A stretch of 64,000 bases of DNA from Paractinoplanes aksuensis (GTDB taxonomy: Bacteria > Actinomycetota > Actinomycetes > Mycobacteriales > Micromonosporaceae). Below, piece after piece: positions 26,152 through 34,892 of this stretch. The stretch covers positions 94,720-158,719 of the forward strand of contig NZ_JAMYJR010000042.1 of assembly GCF_024137025.1 (NCBI RefSeq), written 5' to 3'. Positions within the stretch are counted from its first letter, which is position 1; every line of letters begins with the position of its first letter. Under the pieces are notes generated by a model. That model was given only the letters and a program-made list of their open reading frames with translations, was not told the DNA's origin and made no database searches. A program made the position numbers and the translations under genes.

Positions 26152-27053
26152 GCGGCATAGCGGCGAACGGCGGCGATCAGCTCGGCGACGACGGGTGACG
26201 CACCGCTCGTGGGCCACAACAGCGAGAACTCCGCGAGCATGGGCGGGTCGCCGATGTCGCGGTGGGTGACACCGGGGCCGGCCATCGCCGCGTGCGCGGC
26301 GAACGACGCCGGGGCCAGCCCGACCTCGCGTCCACCGGCGAGCCGCGACAGCATGGCATGGATCGGGGGGTCGTCGAAGGCCCGGAGCCGCGGAGTGAAC
26401 CCGGCCCGATGGCAAGCGGCGACGATGCCGTCGTAGTACGCCGGGGCCAGGCGCCGCGGAAACAGCAGCAAGGTCTCGTCCCGCAGCTCCACCAGCGGAA
26501 TCAGTGTCGCAGCGGCGAGGCGGTGACGGGTGCCGAGAATCGCGGAGACGCGTTCGGTACGGACGACCTCGCCGGCCACCCCGTCCGGGACCGCCGGGGC
26601 CAGGGCGAGACCGAGGTCCAGGTCACCGGCGTGCAGCCGTTCGGGGATCTCGGCGCTGAACAGCTCGCGAGCGTCGACGGTCAGGTCGGGATGGTCCTCC
26701 TGGATCGCTTCCAGCAGCCCGGTGAGCGTGCCGAAACTCGCGACCGGCGTGTAACCCAGCCGGATCGTCGTGGTTCGCCCCGACCCTGACCGGCGGGTGC
26801 GCTCCACGGCCAGCTCCAGCGCGGCCAACGCGCCCGGCGCCTCGTGGGCCAGCGTCCGCCCGGCCGCGGTGAGCCGCACCCGCCGGCTGGACCGGACGAA
26901 GAGCGGGGTGCCGAGAGCCACTTCGAGCCTGCGAATCTGATGGCTCAGCGACGGCTGAGAGATGTAGAGCCGCGCCGCCGCCCGGCCGAAGTGCAGTTCC
27001 TCGGCCACAGCCATGAAGTAGCGAAACGCCCGTGGGCTGATATCGACTGCCAA
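26121..27053 (-). CDS. LysR family transcriptional regulator
   Basis: A 310-residue LysR regulator. The N-terminal winged helix reads FRYFMAVAEELHFGRAAARLYISQPSLSHQIRRLE. The effector-binding domain follows (TIRLGYTPVASFGTLTGLL, DLDLGLALAP). The TTG start at 27053 is chosen because GGGGAGGAG lies at good spacing. An upstream GTG at 27095 lies before the -10 of a TTGACC-N19 promoter and could not be on that transcript. A 216-bp gap separates it from the divergent KAP-like NTPase gene. Probable member of the MerR regulon. Confidence 0.87.
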   Translation of the reverse strand: MAVDISPRAFRYFMAVAEELHFGRAAARLYISQPSLSHQIRRLEVALGTPLFVRSSRRVRLTAAGRTLAHEAPGALAALELAVERTRRSGSGRTTTIRLGYTPVASFGTLTGLLEAIQEDHPDLTVDARELFSAEIPERLHAGDLDLGLALAPAVPDGVAGEVVRTERVSAILGTRHRLAAATLIPLVELRDETLLLFPRRLAPAYYDGIVAACHRAGFTPRLRAFDDPPIHAMLSRLAGGREVGLAPASFAAHAAMAGPGVTHRDIGDPPMLAEFSLLWPTSGASPVVAELIAAVRRYAAHSWSGVASR

Positions 27054-27086
27054 AGCTCCTCCCCGGTACGGGACCGACAAGACACC

Positions 27087-27117
27087 ATGCGACACCCTGT
27101 CCCAAGAACATGGTCAA
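27087..27117 (-). promoter_or_regulatory. MerR-type 19-bp-spacer promoter of the LysR gene
   Basis: Minus strand TTGACC, 19-nt spacer ATGTTCTTGGGACAGGGTG, then TCGCAT. It rules out the GTG start at 27095 for the LysR gene. Same group as sites at 20834, 46128, 46783, 52847, 58686, 60992 and 61706. Confidence 0.75.
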
Positions 27118-27269
27118 GCGGTTCGGTCCCAGCAGCCGGGCAGGTGCCCAGGGATCGCAGCGGCGGCCTGACACCGGCGGGGTCGGTCGATCGGCCGGTG
27201 CCGATCGCCGTTCAGGCAAGGTGAGGCCGGAGCCCGTTTTCGGAGCCGGGAGTTTGGCATCCTGCCACG

Positions 27270-30017
27270 ATGGAGTTCTGGGACCGGCTGCGGCGGGTAT
27301 TCGAGTCACACCCCGTCCCCGGGCAGTCGCCCGAACAGATGTTGTCCAACGAACTGACCGACGTCGTCCGGGCCCGATATCTGAAGGACATGTTCGAGCT
27401 GGCTGTCGAGAACAGCCTGATCAACACCGCCGCTGACCTCCGCGGGTCGCGGCTGACGCCGAATTACGTACGGGACAAGGTCCACACGGAACGTCGAGCC
27501 GACGCGTCCCCACAGTTGGACGAGATCGACGAAGCCCTCGAACGCCTGGCCGCCGCCAGGTCGGCCCGTCGTGATCTGGGTGGCCTGATCTACTTCTGGG
27601 CGTTCAGGGCGGGCTGGCGGCGATTGGTGACGGGAATCGCGATGCTTGTCTGGGTGGCCTCGTTCGCGCTGGCGAGCCCAGGCCGGCACGGCGTCGATTG
27701 GGCCAACCCGGCCGGTCTCTGGGTGGCGCTGGCCCTGGCACTGGTGGTTCTCACCGTCGGCACTGCCCAGAGTTTCGTTCGTATCTCGCTTCCGGTGTAC
27801 CTGCTCCAGGTTGCTGCACTGTCAGCCTTTCCCGCGGTTCTCACCTTATCGGCGGTCAGGATCTCCGCGGTGACCCAGAAGCAGTCCGCTCTGACGGCGT
27901 TCATCGTCGTGTTGATCGCCATCGCCTCCGCTGCTGCTGCCGCCGAGGCGCTCTGGCCGCGCCACGACCGTTTCGGTGCGGATCGGGTCCGTGGCATCCC
28001 GGTTCGGCGGATCGTGATCATCGCACCGATCGCGGGAGCGGGTATCCCGCTCATCGTGCTGCTGACGGTCCTGAACCTGGGCACCGGCCTCAAGCGACTC
28101 GATATCGCCGAGCCCGACCCCGTTCTGGCCGTGCTGGCGGTTTTCATCCTCTTCCTCAACACCGTGATCAGCCAAGCCGGAGATCGGGTGATACCGATGG
28201 CCGAAGCACAAGCCACATTCGACGGCGTGCGGACCGCGGTGCTGGAACGTCTACAGAGTCAGGTCATCGAGACGTACATCCGCCAGTTGATCAGCGACAA
28301 CGAACCGTCCTACTCGACCGAGCTGAAGGTCGGCCGGCCGGAAGGGCTCAGCCAGTCGTTCGATCCGCTGTACGAGATCCCCACCTCCGCTACCGAGCGG
28401 CTGCGCGGTCTGATCGACGTGATACCCGGTGGCAGCATCGGTGTGGCCGGTCCGCGCGGGGTGGGCAAGTCGACCGTGCTGGGCTCGTTCTGCGCCCATC
28501 AGCGCAAGGAACCGGGTCTGCGGGTGCTGGTGTCGGCGCCGGTCGAGTACTCCCCGCGCGAGTTCCTGCTCCACCTGTACGCGCAGATCTGCCGCGCCGT
28601 CATCATCCGGGCCGGTGGCCGCGTCACACCACCCGACCCGATCGGCGCCCTCGTCGCCACCCGATCGAAACTCGCGTCCTTCGTCGTCGCCGCGGTCGTC
28701 GGTATCGGTGGTCTCCTGATCTTCGCGTTCTCGGCTTTCGGCTACGTCGTCAATACGGGTCAGGCCCTCGGCGTCGTTCTGCTCACAGTGGCCGGGTCGC
28801 TTGCCGCCCAGACCTGGTCCCGCCACCCCAGCCGTAGACCGTCCGCTCGGGCCGACGAAGTGTCAGTGGTGGAAGCCGAGGCGCGCGACCGGCTGTACGA
28901 GATCCAGTTTCAGCAGAGCATCTCGGGCGAGTGGACCGGCGCGATCAAACTGCCGACCGGCATGGAATCCAGCCACAAGCGGGCCGGCGGCTTCGTGCGG
29001 CAGCCCAAGAACCTGCCCGAGATCGTGGACGAGGTGCGGCAGTTCCTCCGGTTGATCGCCACCGAGCAGTCGGGGAATCCTCGAGCGCGGCTGATTATCG
29101 GGATCGACGAGCTGGACAAGATCGAGAACGACACCCGGGCGCAGCAGTTCCTCAACGACATCAAAAGCATCTTCGGCGTGCCTGGTTGTCATTTCCTGGT
29201 GTCGGTCTCGGAGGACGCGATGGCCTCTTTCGAGCGGCGCGGACTGCCGTTCCGGGACGTGTTCGACAGCGCCTTCGACGAGATCATCAGCATCGACTAC
29301 CTGAGCTTCCACGAGAGCTCCGATCTGCTGAGCCGGCGAACGACCGAGATTCCTGTTCCGTTCAAGGGCTTGAGCTTCTGCGTCTCCGGCGGCCTGCCGC
29401 GCGACCTGATCCGGACCACCCGCACGATGGTCGACCTGGCCGGGGTCGAAACGGAGTCGCCGGAACTGATCAGCGTGACCCGGCGGTTGATCAACCGCGA
29501 ACTGCACGGCAAGGCGGGAGCGGTGACCGCTGCCGTTCGTAAGATCGACGCTGAGCCGGTCACTTCCCGGCTGATTCTGTGGTGCGACGATATCGCCGAT
29601 CGCGTATCCGATCGGGCGCTGTTCCAGTCGGCCGTCGACGAACTGGCCCGGCTGAGTCTGAGCTCGCCTCTGGGCGCCTCCGACGATGCGAGCCGTATCG
29701 CGCTACGCCGCCTCGCCCGCGAGATCGCCTGCTATGCCTTCTACTGCGCGACACTCGTCGAGTTCTTCACCAGCGACGGTCGCACCACACCGCGGTGGCG
29801 AAAGGCATTGACCTCGAACGACAAACGGGGATTCGACGAACTGGCGCGTATCCGACGAGCCATGGCGCTCAATCCCATGGTCGGCTGGGAGCGCATCGGG
29901 CGGTTCCGCGGCTACTGGAAAATGGCCGCGATCGCCGCGCCCAGCAACCTCGTCGGCGTGCCGGCTCTGTCCGACGGCCCGGCCGTCGTCCCGGCCACCC
30001 GAGTATCGACGAACTGA
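27270..30017 (+). CDS. KAP-like membrane P-loop NTPase
   Basis: A 915-residue membrane ATPase. The N-terminal half has a first hydrophobic cluster (about 113-215) and a second (about 247-300). The P-loop GVAGPRGVGKST is near 393. Two further transmembrane helices (about 468-513) are inserted between Walker A and the Walker B LIIGIDELDKIEND (about 607), followed by a sensor-like FLVSVSEDAM. Membrane helices inside the NTPase core are the hallmark of the KAP family (named for Kidins220/ARMS and the phage-exclusion protein PifA). No toxin-like or nuclease domain is visible. The ATG has no ribosome site and may be leaderless. A function in defence or membrane signalling is possible but unproven. 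Confidence 0.78.
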   Translation: MEFWDRLRRVFESHPVPGQSPEQMLSNELTDVVRARYLKDMFELAVENSLINTAADLRGSRLTPNYVRDKVHTERRADASPQLDEIDEALERLAAARSARRDLGGLIYFWAFRAGWRRLVTGIAMLVWVASFALASPGRHGVDWANPAGLWVALALALVVLTVGTAQSFVRISLPVYLLQVAALSAFPAVLTLSAVRISAVTQKQSALTAFIVVLIAIASAAAAAEALWPRHDRFGADRVRGIPVRRIVIIAPIAGAGIPLIVLLTVLNLGTGLKRLDIAEPDPVLAVLAVFILFLNTVISQAGDRVIPMAEAQATFDGVRTAVLERLQSQVIETYIRQLISDNEPSYSTELKVGRPEGLSQSFDPLYEIPTSATERLRGLIDVIPGGSIGVAGPRGVGKSTVLGSFCAHQRKEPGLRVLVSAPVEYSPREFLLHLYAQICRAVIIRAGGRVTPPDPIGALVATRSKLASFVVAAVVGIGGLLIFAFSAFGYVVNTGQALGVVLLTVAGSLAAQTWSRHPSRRPSARADEVSVVEAEARDRLYEIQFQQSISGEWTGAIKLPTGMESSHKRAGGFVRQPKNLPEIVDEVRQFLRLIATEQSGNPRARLIIGIDELDKIENDTRAQQFLNDIKSIFGVPGCHFLVSVSEDAMASFERRGLPFRDVFDSAFDEIISIDYLSFHESSDLLSRRTTEIPVPFKGLSFCVSGGLPRDLIRTTRTMVDLAGVETESPELISVTRRLINRELHGKAGAVTAAVRKIDAEPVTSRLILWCDDIADRVSDRALFQSAVDELARLSLSSPLGASDDASRIALRRLAREIACYAFYCATLVEFFTSDGRTTPRWRKALTSNDKRGFDELARIRRAMALNPMVGWERIGRFRGYWKMAAIAAPSNLVGVPALSDGPAVVPATRVSTN

Positions 30018-30050
30018 GTCCGCCGAACGGCGGCCTGCGATCATGCCAGG

Positions 30051-30503
30051 GTGGCTCACGACATCGTGTTCTTCCTCGCCGCTGACGACAAGACCGCCGC
30101 AGCGACGTATCGCGGTGGGCCGGGCAGGGGGCGCGAGTCGGTGAGCTGCCGGTTCTTGGAGCCGGACACGGCGATCGCCGAGTGGGACATGTACTTCGAG
30201 GAGCGGTCGGCCGAGGCGCCGACGGATGAGCAGTTGATGCGGTGGGCGTGGCCGGAGTGGGTCACCCAGCCCATGAACGACGGGGTGGAGATCTTCGCTG
30301 TGCCGGCGCGGGTGACCCGGGCCCTGGCCGCCGCCGGTCCGGCCGAACTCGAGGAACTCGCCGACCGCTGGACTGCACGGCTCCGAGCCGCCGACGGGGA
30401 CGAGATGACCGACGACGATCTGCTGGTGGTTCTGCGGGGAGTCGCCCGGCTCGCGGTGGCCGCGGTGAGCACCGGCGGCGGCCTCTACAGCTGGAGCTAC
30501 TGA
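30051..30503 (+). CDS. hypothetical acidic cytoplasmic protein
   Basis: A 150-residue protein with a GTG start 33 bp after the KAP-like gene. It begins with a predicted beta-strand (IVFFLAADDKTAA), has a central Trp-rich part (MRWAWPEWVTQP) and helices near the end (ELADRWTARLRAADG). No signal or membrane segment. Similar small proteins occur singly in actinobacteria without known function. Its closeness to the NTPase could mean co-expression, but no overlap or shared ribosome site proves it. Confidence 0.6.
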   Translation: MAHDIVFFLAADDKTAAATYRGGPGRGRESVSCRFLEPDTAIAEWDMYFEERSAEAPTDEQLMRWAWPEWVTQPMNDGVEIFAVPARVTRALAAAGPAELEELADRWTARLRAADGDEMTDDDLLVVLRGVARLAVAAVSTGGGLYSWSY

Positions 30504-30549
30504 CCGGGCGACCCGGTCCGGTTGCGAATGTGGGCACCGAGGCGACTGA

Positions 30550-30696
30550 ATCGAGATCGCCGATCACCCGGCCCTGCGGAAGCTGTGGGGTGACCGCCCC
30601 GACCAGGTGCGCGACGCGGCGGCGGAAGTGGTCGTGGGTCAAGCCGTCCGATCACTGCCGGACGCCGGCACTACGGGCCTGAACGGACCCGAATGA
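30550..30696 (+). pseudogene. short C-terminal gene remnant
   Basis: A 48-codon open stretch with strong coding bias but no start (a TGA is directly upstream). It reads IEIADHPALRKLWGDRPDQV and ends shortly before the stop of the opposing isomerase relic. Family not recognised. It looks like the tail of a helical cytoplasmic protein whose 5' part is gone. Confidence 0.35.
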
Positions 30697-30698
30697 GG

Positions 30699-31310
30699 TC
30701 AGGCCGCGGCTGCGGCCGATCGGATGGTGGCTAATGACGCCATGGTCTCGATGGTGGGGAAGTACTCGAGCCCGATCGGTCCGTCGTAGCCGCTGTGCCG
30801 CAACGTCGCCAGGACGGCCGGCCAATCGAGCGCACCGCTGCCGGGCTCGCCCCGGCCCGGTGAGTCCGCGATCTGTACGTAATCGACGGACTCGGTGAAT
30901 ATCTCGACCAGGCGTTCCAGGTTCTGGGCGCGTTTGGCGCCGGGGAAGCCGATGCCGGAACCGACCACGATGCGAGGGGAGCCGAGCAGCCGGGCGTTCT
31001 CGATTCCCCGGGCCAGGCCGTCGTAGTACGCCGTCAGGTCGGTGCCGGGCAGGGTGAAGTTGGTGCGCGGTTCGGCCAGCACCGACGTCAGCGTCAGGCC
31101 GGTGTCGGCCAGTGCCTTGGCGAGCGCGGGCACGTCGCGGTCGAACGTGCCCCACATCTCGACGGCGTCGAAGCCGGCGGCGGCCGCGGCCCGGATGCGT
31201 CGTTCATCGACCCTGACAAGGGCCTGTTCCAGGCTCCGCCGGTCTGATGCGGTTCGCCACCCACACCGGTGGGGCCGGTGTCGTCTCGGACGCCGGTCTG
31301 CATCCGACAT
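30699..31310 (-). pseudogene. internally deleted hydroxypyruvate isomerase-like (AP-endonuclease-2 fold) gene
   Basis: The start of a TIM-barrel sugar isomerase (IRAAAAAGFDAVEMW, ALADTGLTLTSVL) and its end (YVQIADSPGRGEPGSG, YDGPIGLEYFPT) are clear and in one frame. The middle is missing: after NLERLVEIF the sequence jumps to the metal-site strand YVQIAD. Family members are about 260 residues, so some 80-90 residues carrying metal ligands are lost. The sequence before about 31240 no longer looks coding. Probably inactive despite an open frame. Confidence 0.65.
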
Positions 31311-31343
31311 GAGGCCGAGCTGAGACCGGTCGTCATCCCGCGG

Positions 31344-31625
31344 TCAGAAGGGGGCGGGCCCGGGCCCGGTCAGCGACATCAACAGCTGGGTGGCGAGCAA
31401 TTTGCGGATCCGGCTGACGCTCACCGTCCCCACCCGCTCGTAGGGCAGCTCCAGGTGGAGACCCTCGGCTGCGTTGCGCAGGTCGGCGGTGATCTCGTCC
31501 GGGCGGAAGGTGCCGCCCCAGCCGTTGAGTTCGCCGCGCCGGTTGGTGCTGAGGGAGGCCATGCCGGTGATACGCGCGCCGCTGGCCAGAACCAGCTTCG
31601 CCGGGCCCGAATAGGTGGCTGTCAT
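31344..31625 (-). CDS. small conserved-looking protein of unknown function
   Basis: A 93-residue protein, ATG preceded by GGAAGGA. Beta-rich N-terminal half (AKLVLASGARITGMASLST) followed by GWGGTF and an ELPYERVGTVSVSRIRK segment; no signal peptide. It lies 107 bp downstream of the cold-shock gene on the same strand and may be co-transcribed. Function unknown. Confidence 0.6.
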   Translation of the reverse strand: MTATYSGPAKLVLASGARITGMASLSTNRRGELNGWGGTFRPDEITADLRNAAEGLHLELPYERVGTVSVSRIRKLLATQLLMSLTGPGPAPF

Positions 31626-31732
31626 GTCATCAGTCCTTCCGGATGGAGCCGAAAGTGCCTCGAACGGCTGACCGGTCGAAATGCCGGACGGCGACCCGCT
31701 GAAGGAGCCGGGCGCCGTCTCGGGATCGCGGA

Positions 31733-31936
31733 TCAGAGCGGGCGGATGTTCTCCGCCTGCGGGCCCTTCTGGCCCTGGGTGATGTCGAACTCCACCTTCT
31801 GGTTCTCGTCGAGGCTGCGGAAGCCGCTCGCCGAGATGGCGGAGAAGTGGGCGAAGACGTCGGCGCCGCCGTCGTCGGGGGTGATGAAGCCGAAACCCTT
31901 GTCGGCGTTGAACCACTTCACGGTGCCTGTAGTCAT
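31733..31936 (-). CDS. CspA-family cold-shock protein
   Basis: A 67-residue cold-shock domain protein that binds single-stranded nucleic acid and keeps RNA unfolded. Complete family sequence with RNP1 KGFGFITP and RNP2 VFAHFSAI, ending AENIRPL. ATG with GAAGGAG. The 170-nt region upstream is unusually AT-rich for this genome and holds a terminator-like hairpin at 32018-32064. Confidence 0.96.
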   Translation of the reverse strand: MTTGTVKWFNADKGFGFITPDDGGADVFAHFSAISASGFRSLDENQKVEFDITQGQKGPQAENIRPL

Positions 31937-32017
31937 GTCTGCTCCTTCGCAGGCCGAGGAGACCGCACTGCGCGGAATCCAGCGCCGCGGCGTTGATCAC
32001 CCGCGCCGGAACGACAC

Positions 32018-32064
32018 GAAAAACGAAAAGCGCCTCGATGGGTGTCAGATAACCCATCAGGCGC
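32018..32064 (-). terminator. intrinsic terminator (or csp leader attenuator)
   Basis: On the minus strand a 13-bp stem (32064-32052 with 32043-32030, one bulged base) and an 8-nt loop are followed by a T-rich run (TTTTCGTTTTTC, 32029-32018). It lies 107 nt after the stop of the STAS-ATPase gene and 80-130 nt before the csp ATG. It most simply ends the STAS-ATPase transcript. A role as attenuator in a long cold-shock leader is the alternative. Confidence 0.75.
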
Positions 32065-32170
32065 CAGAAACGTCTACGGAAATCAAAACTGCAACACCTC
32101 GACGCTATCACACAATTGGTGGCCGGCCCCACGATCGAGCCCGTCGTCCCTCGGACGAGGCGATGGCCGG

Positions 32171-32872
32171 TCAGCGGCTCAGCGCCGACCACACCACCTT
32201 GCCTGAGCTCAGCGGGGTCGATCCCCAGGCGGTGGAGACCGCGTCGACCAGATGCAGGCCCCGGCCGTCGCCGGCCGGCCCGGCGCGACGGGTCCCGGCC
32301 GGGGCGGAGGAGCCGTCGAAGACGGCGATGCGCAGGTGGCACGGTCGTAGCCGCACCTGCATGGTCATCATGGTGTGCGCGTGGACGGTGGCGTTGGTGA
32401 CCAGTTCGCTGGCCACCAGCATCGCCGGGTCGGCCAGGTCCGCTTCGTCCCACCGCCGGCAGGCGTCGGTGACCACGGTCCGGGCCCGGCGCGCGGCGTC
32501 GGCGACCGGAAGCAGGATCTCGGAGACGGTCGGCACGTTCGCCAACGCCGCCGACCGGGCGGCGCGGACGCTGCCGAACACCAACCTCGGATCGAGCACG
32601 GCTGGACCCAGCGATCGCGTCAGTCCGGCGGGGGCGCAGACCACCACCAGCACATCAGGCCACAGCACGGCCTCGGCCATGATTCTGGTGAAGACAGCTG
32701 CCGTGTCCCGGCCGGTCATCGTCATCGTGGACAGATCGATCAGCACTTCGGCCCGATGCCGCCGGAGAATCTTGATTGTCGCGTCGTGCAGCAGTTCGGA
32801 GCCGGCCATGGTCAACGTGCCGCAGACCGTCAAAGTCGGTAGCCCGTCCTCGACGCTGTAGCTCCAGATCAA
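32171..32872 (-). CDS. STAS domain fused to RsbW-like ATPase (anti-sigma regulatory protein)
   Basis: About 233 residues. The N-terminal STAS domain (LTVCGTLTMAGSELLHDATI, VLIDLSTMTM) is followed by a GHKL ATPase of the anti-sigma type (MLVASELVTNATVHAHT N-box; DGRGLHLVDAVSTAWG G2). It joins the antagonist and kinase roles of partner-switching sigma-factor control in one chain. The annotated TTG start has no ribosome site. A perfect GGAGG stands 5 nt before ATC-ATT nine codons upstream (32899), so a non-canonical start is possible. A terminator follows the gene. Confidence 0.82.
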   Translation of the reverse strand: MIWSYSVEDGLPTLTVCGTLTMAGSELLHDATIKILRRHRAEVLIDLSTMTMTGRDTAAVFTRIMAEAVLWPDVLVVVCAPAGLTRSLGPAVLDPRLVFGSVRAARSAALANVPTVSEILLPVADAARRARTVVTDACRRWDEADLADPAMLVASELVTNATVHAHTMMTMQVRLRPCHLRIAVFDGSSAPAGTRRAGPAGDGRGLHLVDAVSTAWGSTPLSSGKVVWSALSR

Positions 32873-33146
32873 CGGAATTTCTTCAACAGCAGGAATGATT
32901 GTCGCCTCCGCAGGTGCACCTGTGCGGAGTCACAAGCTGACGATGTTGGTGATCCCACGGCCGGGATCAGACACCTCCGAGGCCCGATGAATTCCCCTGA
33001 CCGTCCCCGGCAAACGTGGACGGCCGGCGCAGCGGGTGGGTGGCCGCCCGATCCCGGAGTACTGTTGCGATCAGCGTTACAAATCTTCTCGAAGTCGGCA
33101 GTCGCCGCCAGTCCGAGATTTTCGCTCGTGCCTGTCCCGCACTGAC

Positions 33147-34124
33147 GTGCCGGTCGATGAGGCATATGTCTCCTGCGTTCGCCGGAGTCCTCGCTATTTC
33201 ACCAGGAGCACGATTATCACAAGCATCAGGCGTTCGGACGCCGGTATTCGCATCGGCGGCCGCGTTCTGGCCTGTACGACGGCTGGATCCGGAGAACCGC
33301 TGCTGTTACTGCACGGACTGGGTGGCACCCGCCACACGTGGGACCGCATGATCGAAACTCTCGCCGCGACCCACACCGTTATTGCTCCGGATCTTCCCGG
33401 TCACGGAGACTCCGACCGGCCGGCGGGGGACTACTCGCTCGGCGCCCACGCCGCTGTCCTCCGTGATCTGCTGGTCGCGCTGGGGCACTCTTCGGCCACA
33501 GTCATCGGTCACAGTCTGGGCGGCGGTATCGCTCTGCAGTTCGCGTACCAGTTCCCGGACAGGGTGAACCGTCTGGTGCTGATCAGCAGCGGCGGTCTCG
33601 GGCCGCAGCTGAGCCCGATGCTTCGGGGCGCTACCCTGCCCGGCGCGGGGACGGTCGTGGCCGCCCTGGCCCGTGTGCCGCAACCAGTGACCCGGCGCGT
33701 GCTACCGCTGCTGCTGGCCATGGCGCCCCGGTTGCTGGCCCGGCCGGACGCCGACGCGGTGGCCGAGGGCCTGCACCTGCTCACCGATGCTCAGCGCCGG
33801 CGATCGTTCGTGCGTACCGCCCGGGCCGTCATCACCTGGCGTGGGCAGGCCATCAACGCGACCGAGCAGCTGCGACAGCTCACCGGCCTGCCGGTCCTGC
33901 TGGCCTGGGGCAGTGACGACAAGACGATTCCGCCGCACCACCACCGGGCCGTGGCCGGGCTGCTCACCGACCCGCACCTGGTCGAGATCGCCGGGGCCGG
34001 CCATTACCCGCACGAGACCGCGGCCGACCGGCTGCTGCCGCCGCTCGAGGAGTTCCTGGCGACCAGCACGCCGTTCCGGTACACCGAGGCCCGGTGGCGC
34101 GAGCTCCTCGCGCCGGTCGGCTGA
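33147..34124 (+). CDS. alpha/beta-hydrolase fold enzyme
   Basis: A 300-325-residue soluble hydrolase: oxyanion segment LLLLHGLGGTRHTWD, PDLPGHGDSDRP, nucleophile elbow GHSLGGGIAL, Asp in WGSDDKTIP and His in AGAGHYPHE. Close in pattern to lipase/esterase or haloperoxidase-type enzymes; substrate unknown. The start is uncertain: GTG 33147 has no ribosome site, whereas AGGAG stands 4 nt before ATT-ATC at 33213, giving a 303-residue protein of the usual length. Confidence 0.82.
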   Translation: MPVDEAYVSCVRRSPRYFTRSTIITSIRRSDAGIRIGGRVLACTTAGSGEPLLLLHGLGGTRHTWDRMIETLAATHTVIAPDLPGHGDSDRPAGDYSLGAHAAVLRDLLVALGHSSATVIGHSLGGGIALQFAYQFPDRVNRLVLISSGGLGPQLSPMLRGATLPGAGTVVAALARVPQPVTRRVLPLLLAMAPRLLARPDADAVAEGLHLLTDAQRRRSFVRTARAVITWRGQAINATEQLRQLTGLPVLLAWGSDDKTIPPHHHRAVAGLLTDPHLVEIAGAGHYPHETAADRLLPPLEEFLATSTPFRYTEARWRELLAPVG

Positions 34125-34160
34125 TCTCACAACCCACGACTTCCCGATCGGAATCCCCAC

Positions 34161-34409
34161 ATGAATCACGCTCGGTCTGTTCCTTCGATGCTGTTTCTCG
34201 CTCCGCCCGCCGTCGGCGGGCGCCCGCCGGAACTGATTTCGGCCGGCCGGCGGCATGCTGGTGAGGCTTCGCTGAATCCGTTCGCGATCCCGTCGTCCAC
34301 CGGCCCCGACCAGCGGCGGCGCGGCGCGGTCGCGGCCGCCCGACAGTTCGGCGGTGACGGGTTCGACGGATCTCAGCGGTCGCGCCCCGGGCTGCGGCGC
34401 GTCAGCTGA
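34161..34409 (+). CDS. doubtful small ORF
   Basis: An 82-codon ORF after the hydrolase, rich in Arg, Gly and Pro, without a ribosome site or a recognisable motif. Third positions are GC-rich but that is also true of non-coding DNA here. Listed because the stretch holds nothing else. Confidence 0.2.
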   Translation: MNHARSVPSMLFLAPPAVGGRPPELISAGRRHAGEASLNPFAIPSSTGPDQRRRGAVAAARQFGGDGFDGSQRSRPGLRRVS

Positions 34410-34763
34410 GCCGACGCAATTTATTTGCCCACGAAATAGATATGGCACGTGCGGAAAATTGGCGATTCCGTTTTCCGTGCTAGTTTGAGCCGGTTCCAGT
34501 TTTTATTCCGGGGATCGCCGCGAGCCTGGTGGGTGTCCGCATTTCGTACGCCCGAAATTCAGCGGTTCGAGTTCGGCGTCGAGTGGACATTCGAGCTCCG
34601 CGGACGGCTTCGGTGCGGCCCGGCGTCTGGTTGCAGACAGCCGGGCGAGGTGGCGGCCGACTGCCCTCGGTTGACGATCCGCGGTCCCGCGTGATCTCCC
34701 GGGGCAGCCGGCCGTCTCCGTCGGACAAGGCCGGCCTTCGCTGTCCAGCACGGGCGGTGGCGT

Positions 34764-34892
34764 GCGCAGGCCCGCGGCATCTGCGTCGACGAGGCCTTCG
34801 CTTTCCTGCGGAATTACGCCCGCAGCCACAACCAGCGGCTGACCGAGGTCGACCACGCCGTCGTGGCCGACCCGACCGCTCAGCGGTCGTAG
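34764..34892 (+). pseudogene. C-terminal remnant of an ANTAR-domain regulator
   Basis: The frame to TAG at 34890 reads ARGICVDEAFAFLRNYARSH then NQRLTEVDHAVV. This is the second half of an ANTAR RNA-binding domain (consensus G-xx-DEAFxLLRxYAR-xxNxxL-xVAxxVV). The preceding helix (usually QAKGML) and the whole sensor half are absent. It overlaps the convergent desaturase stop. The 34410-34763 stretch upstream is AT-richer and may hold more decayed sequence of the same gene, but none is recognisable. Confidence 0.6.
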
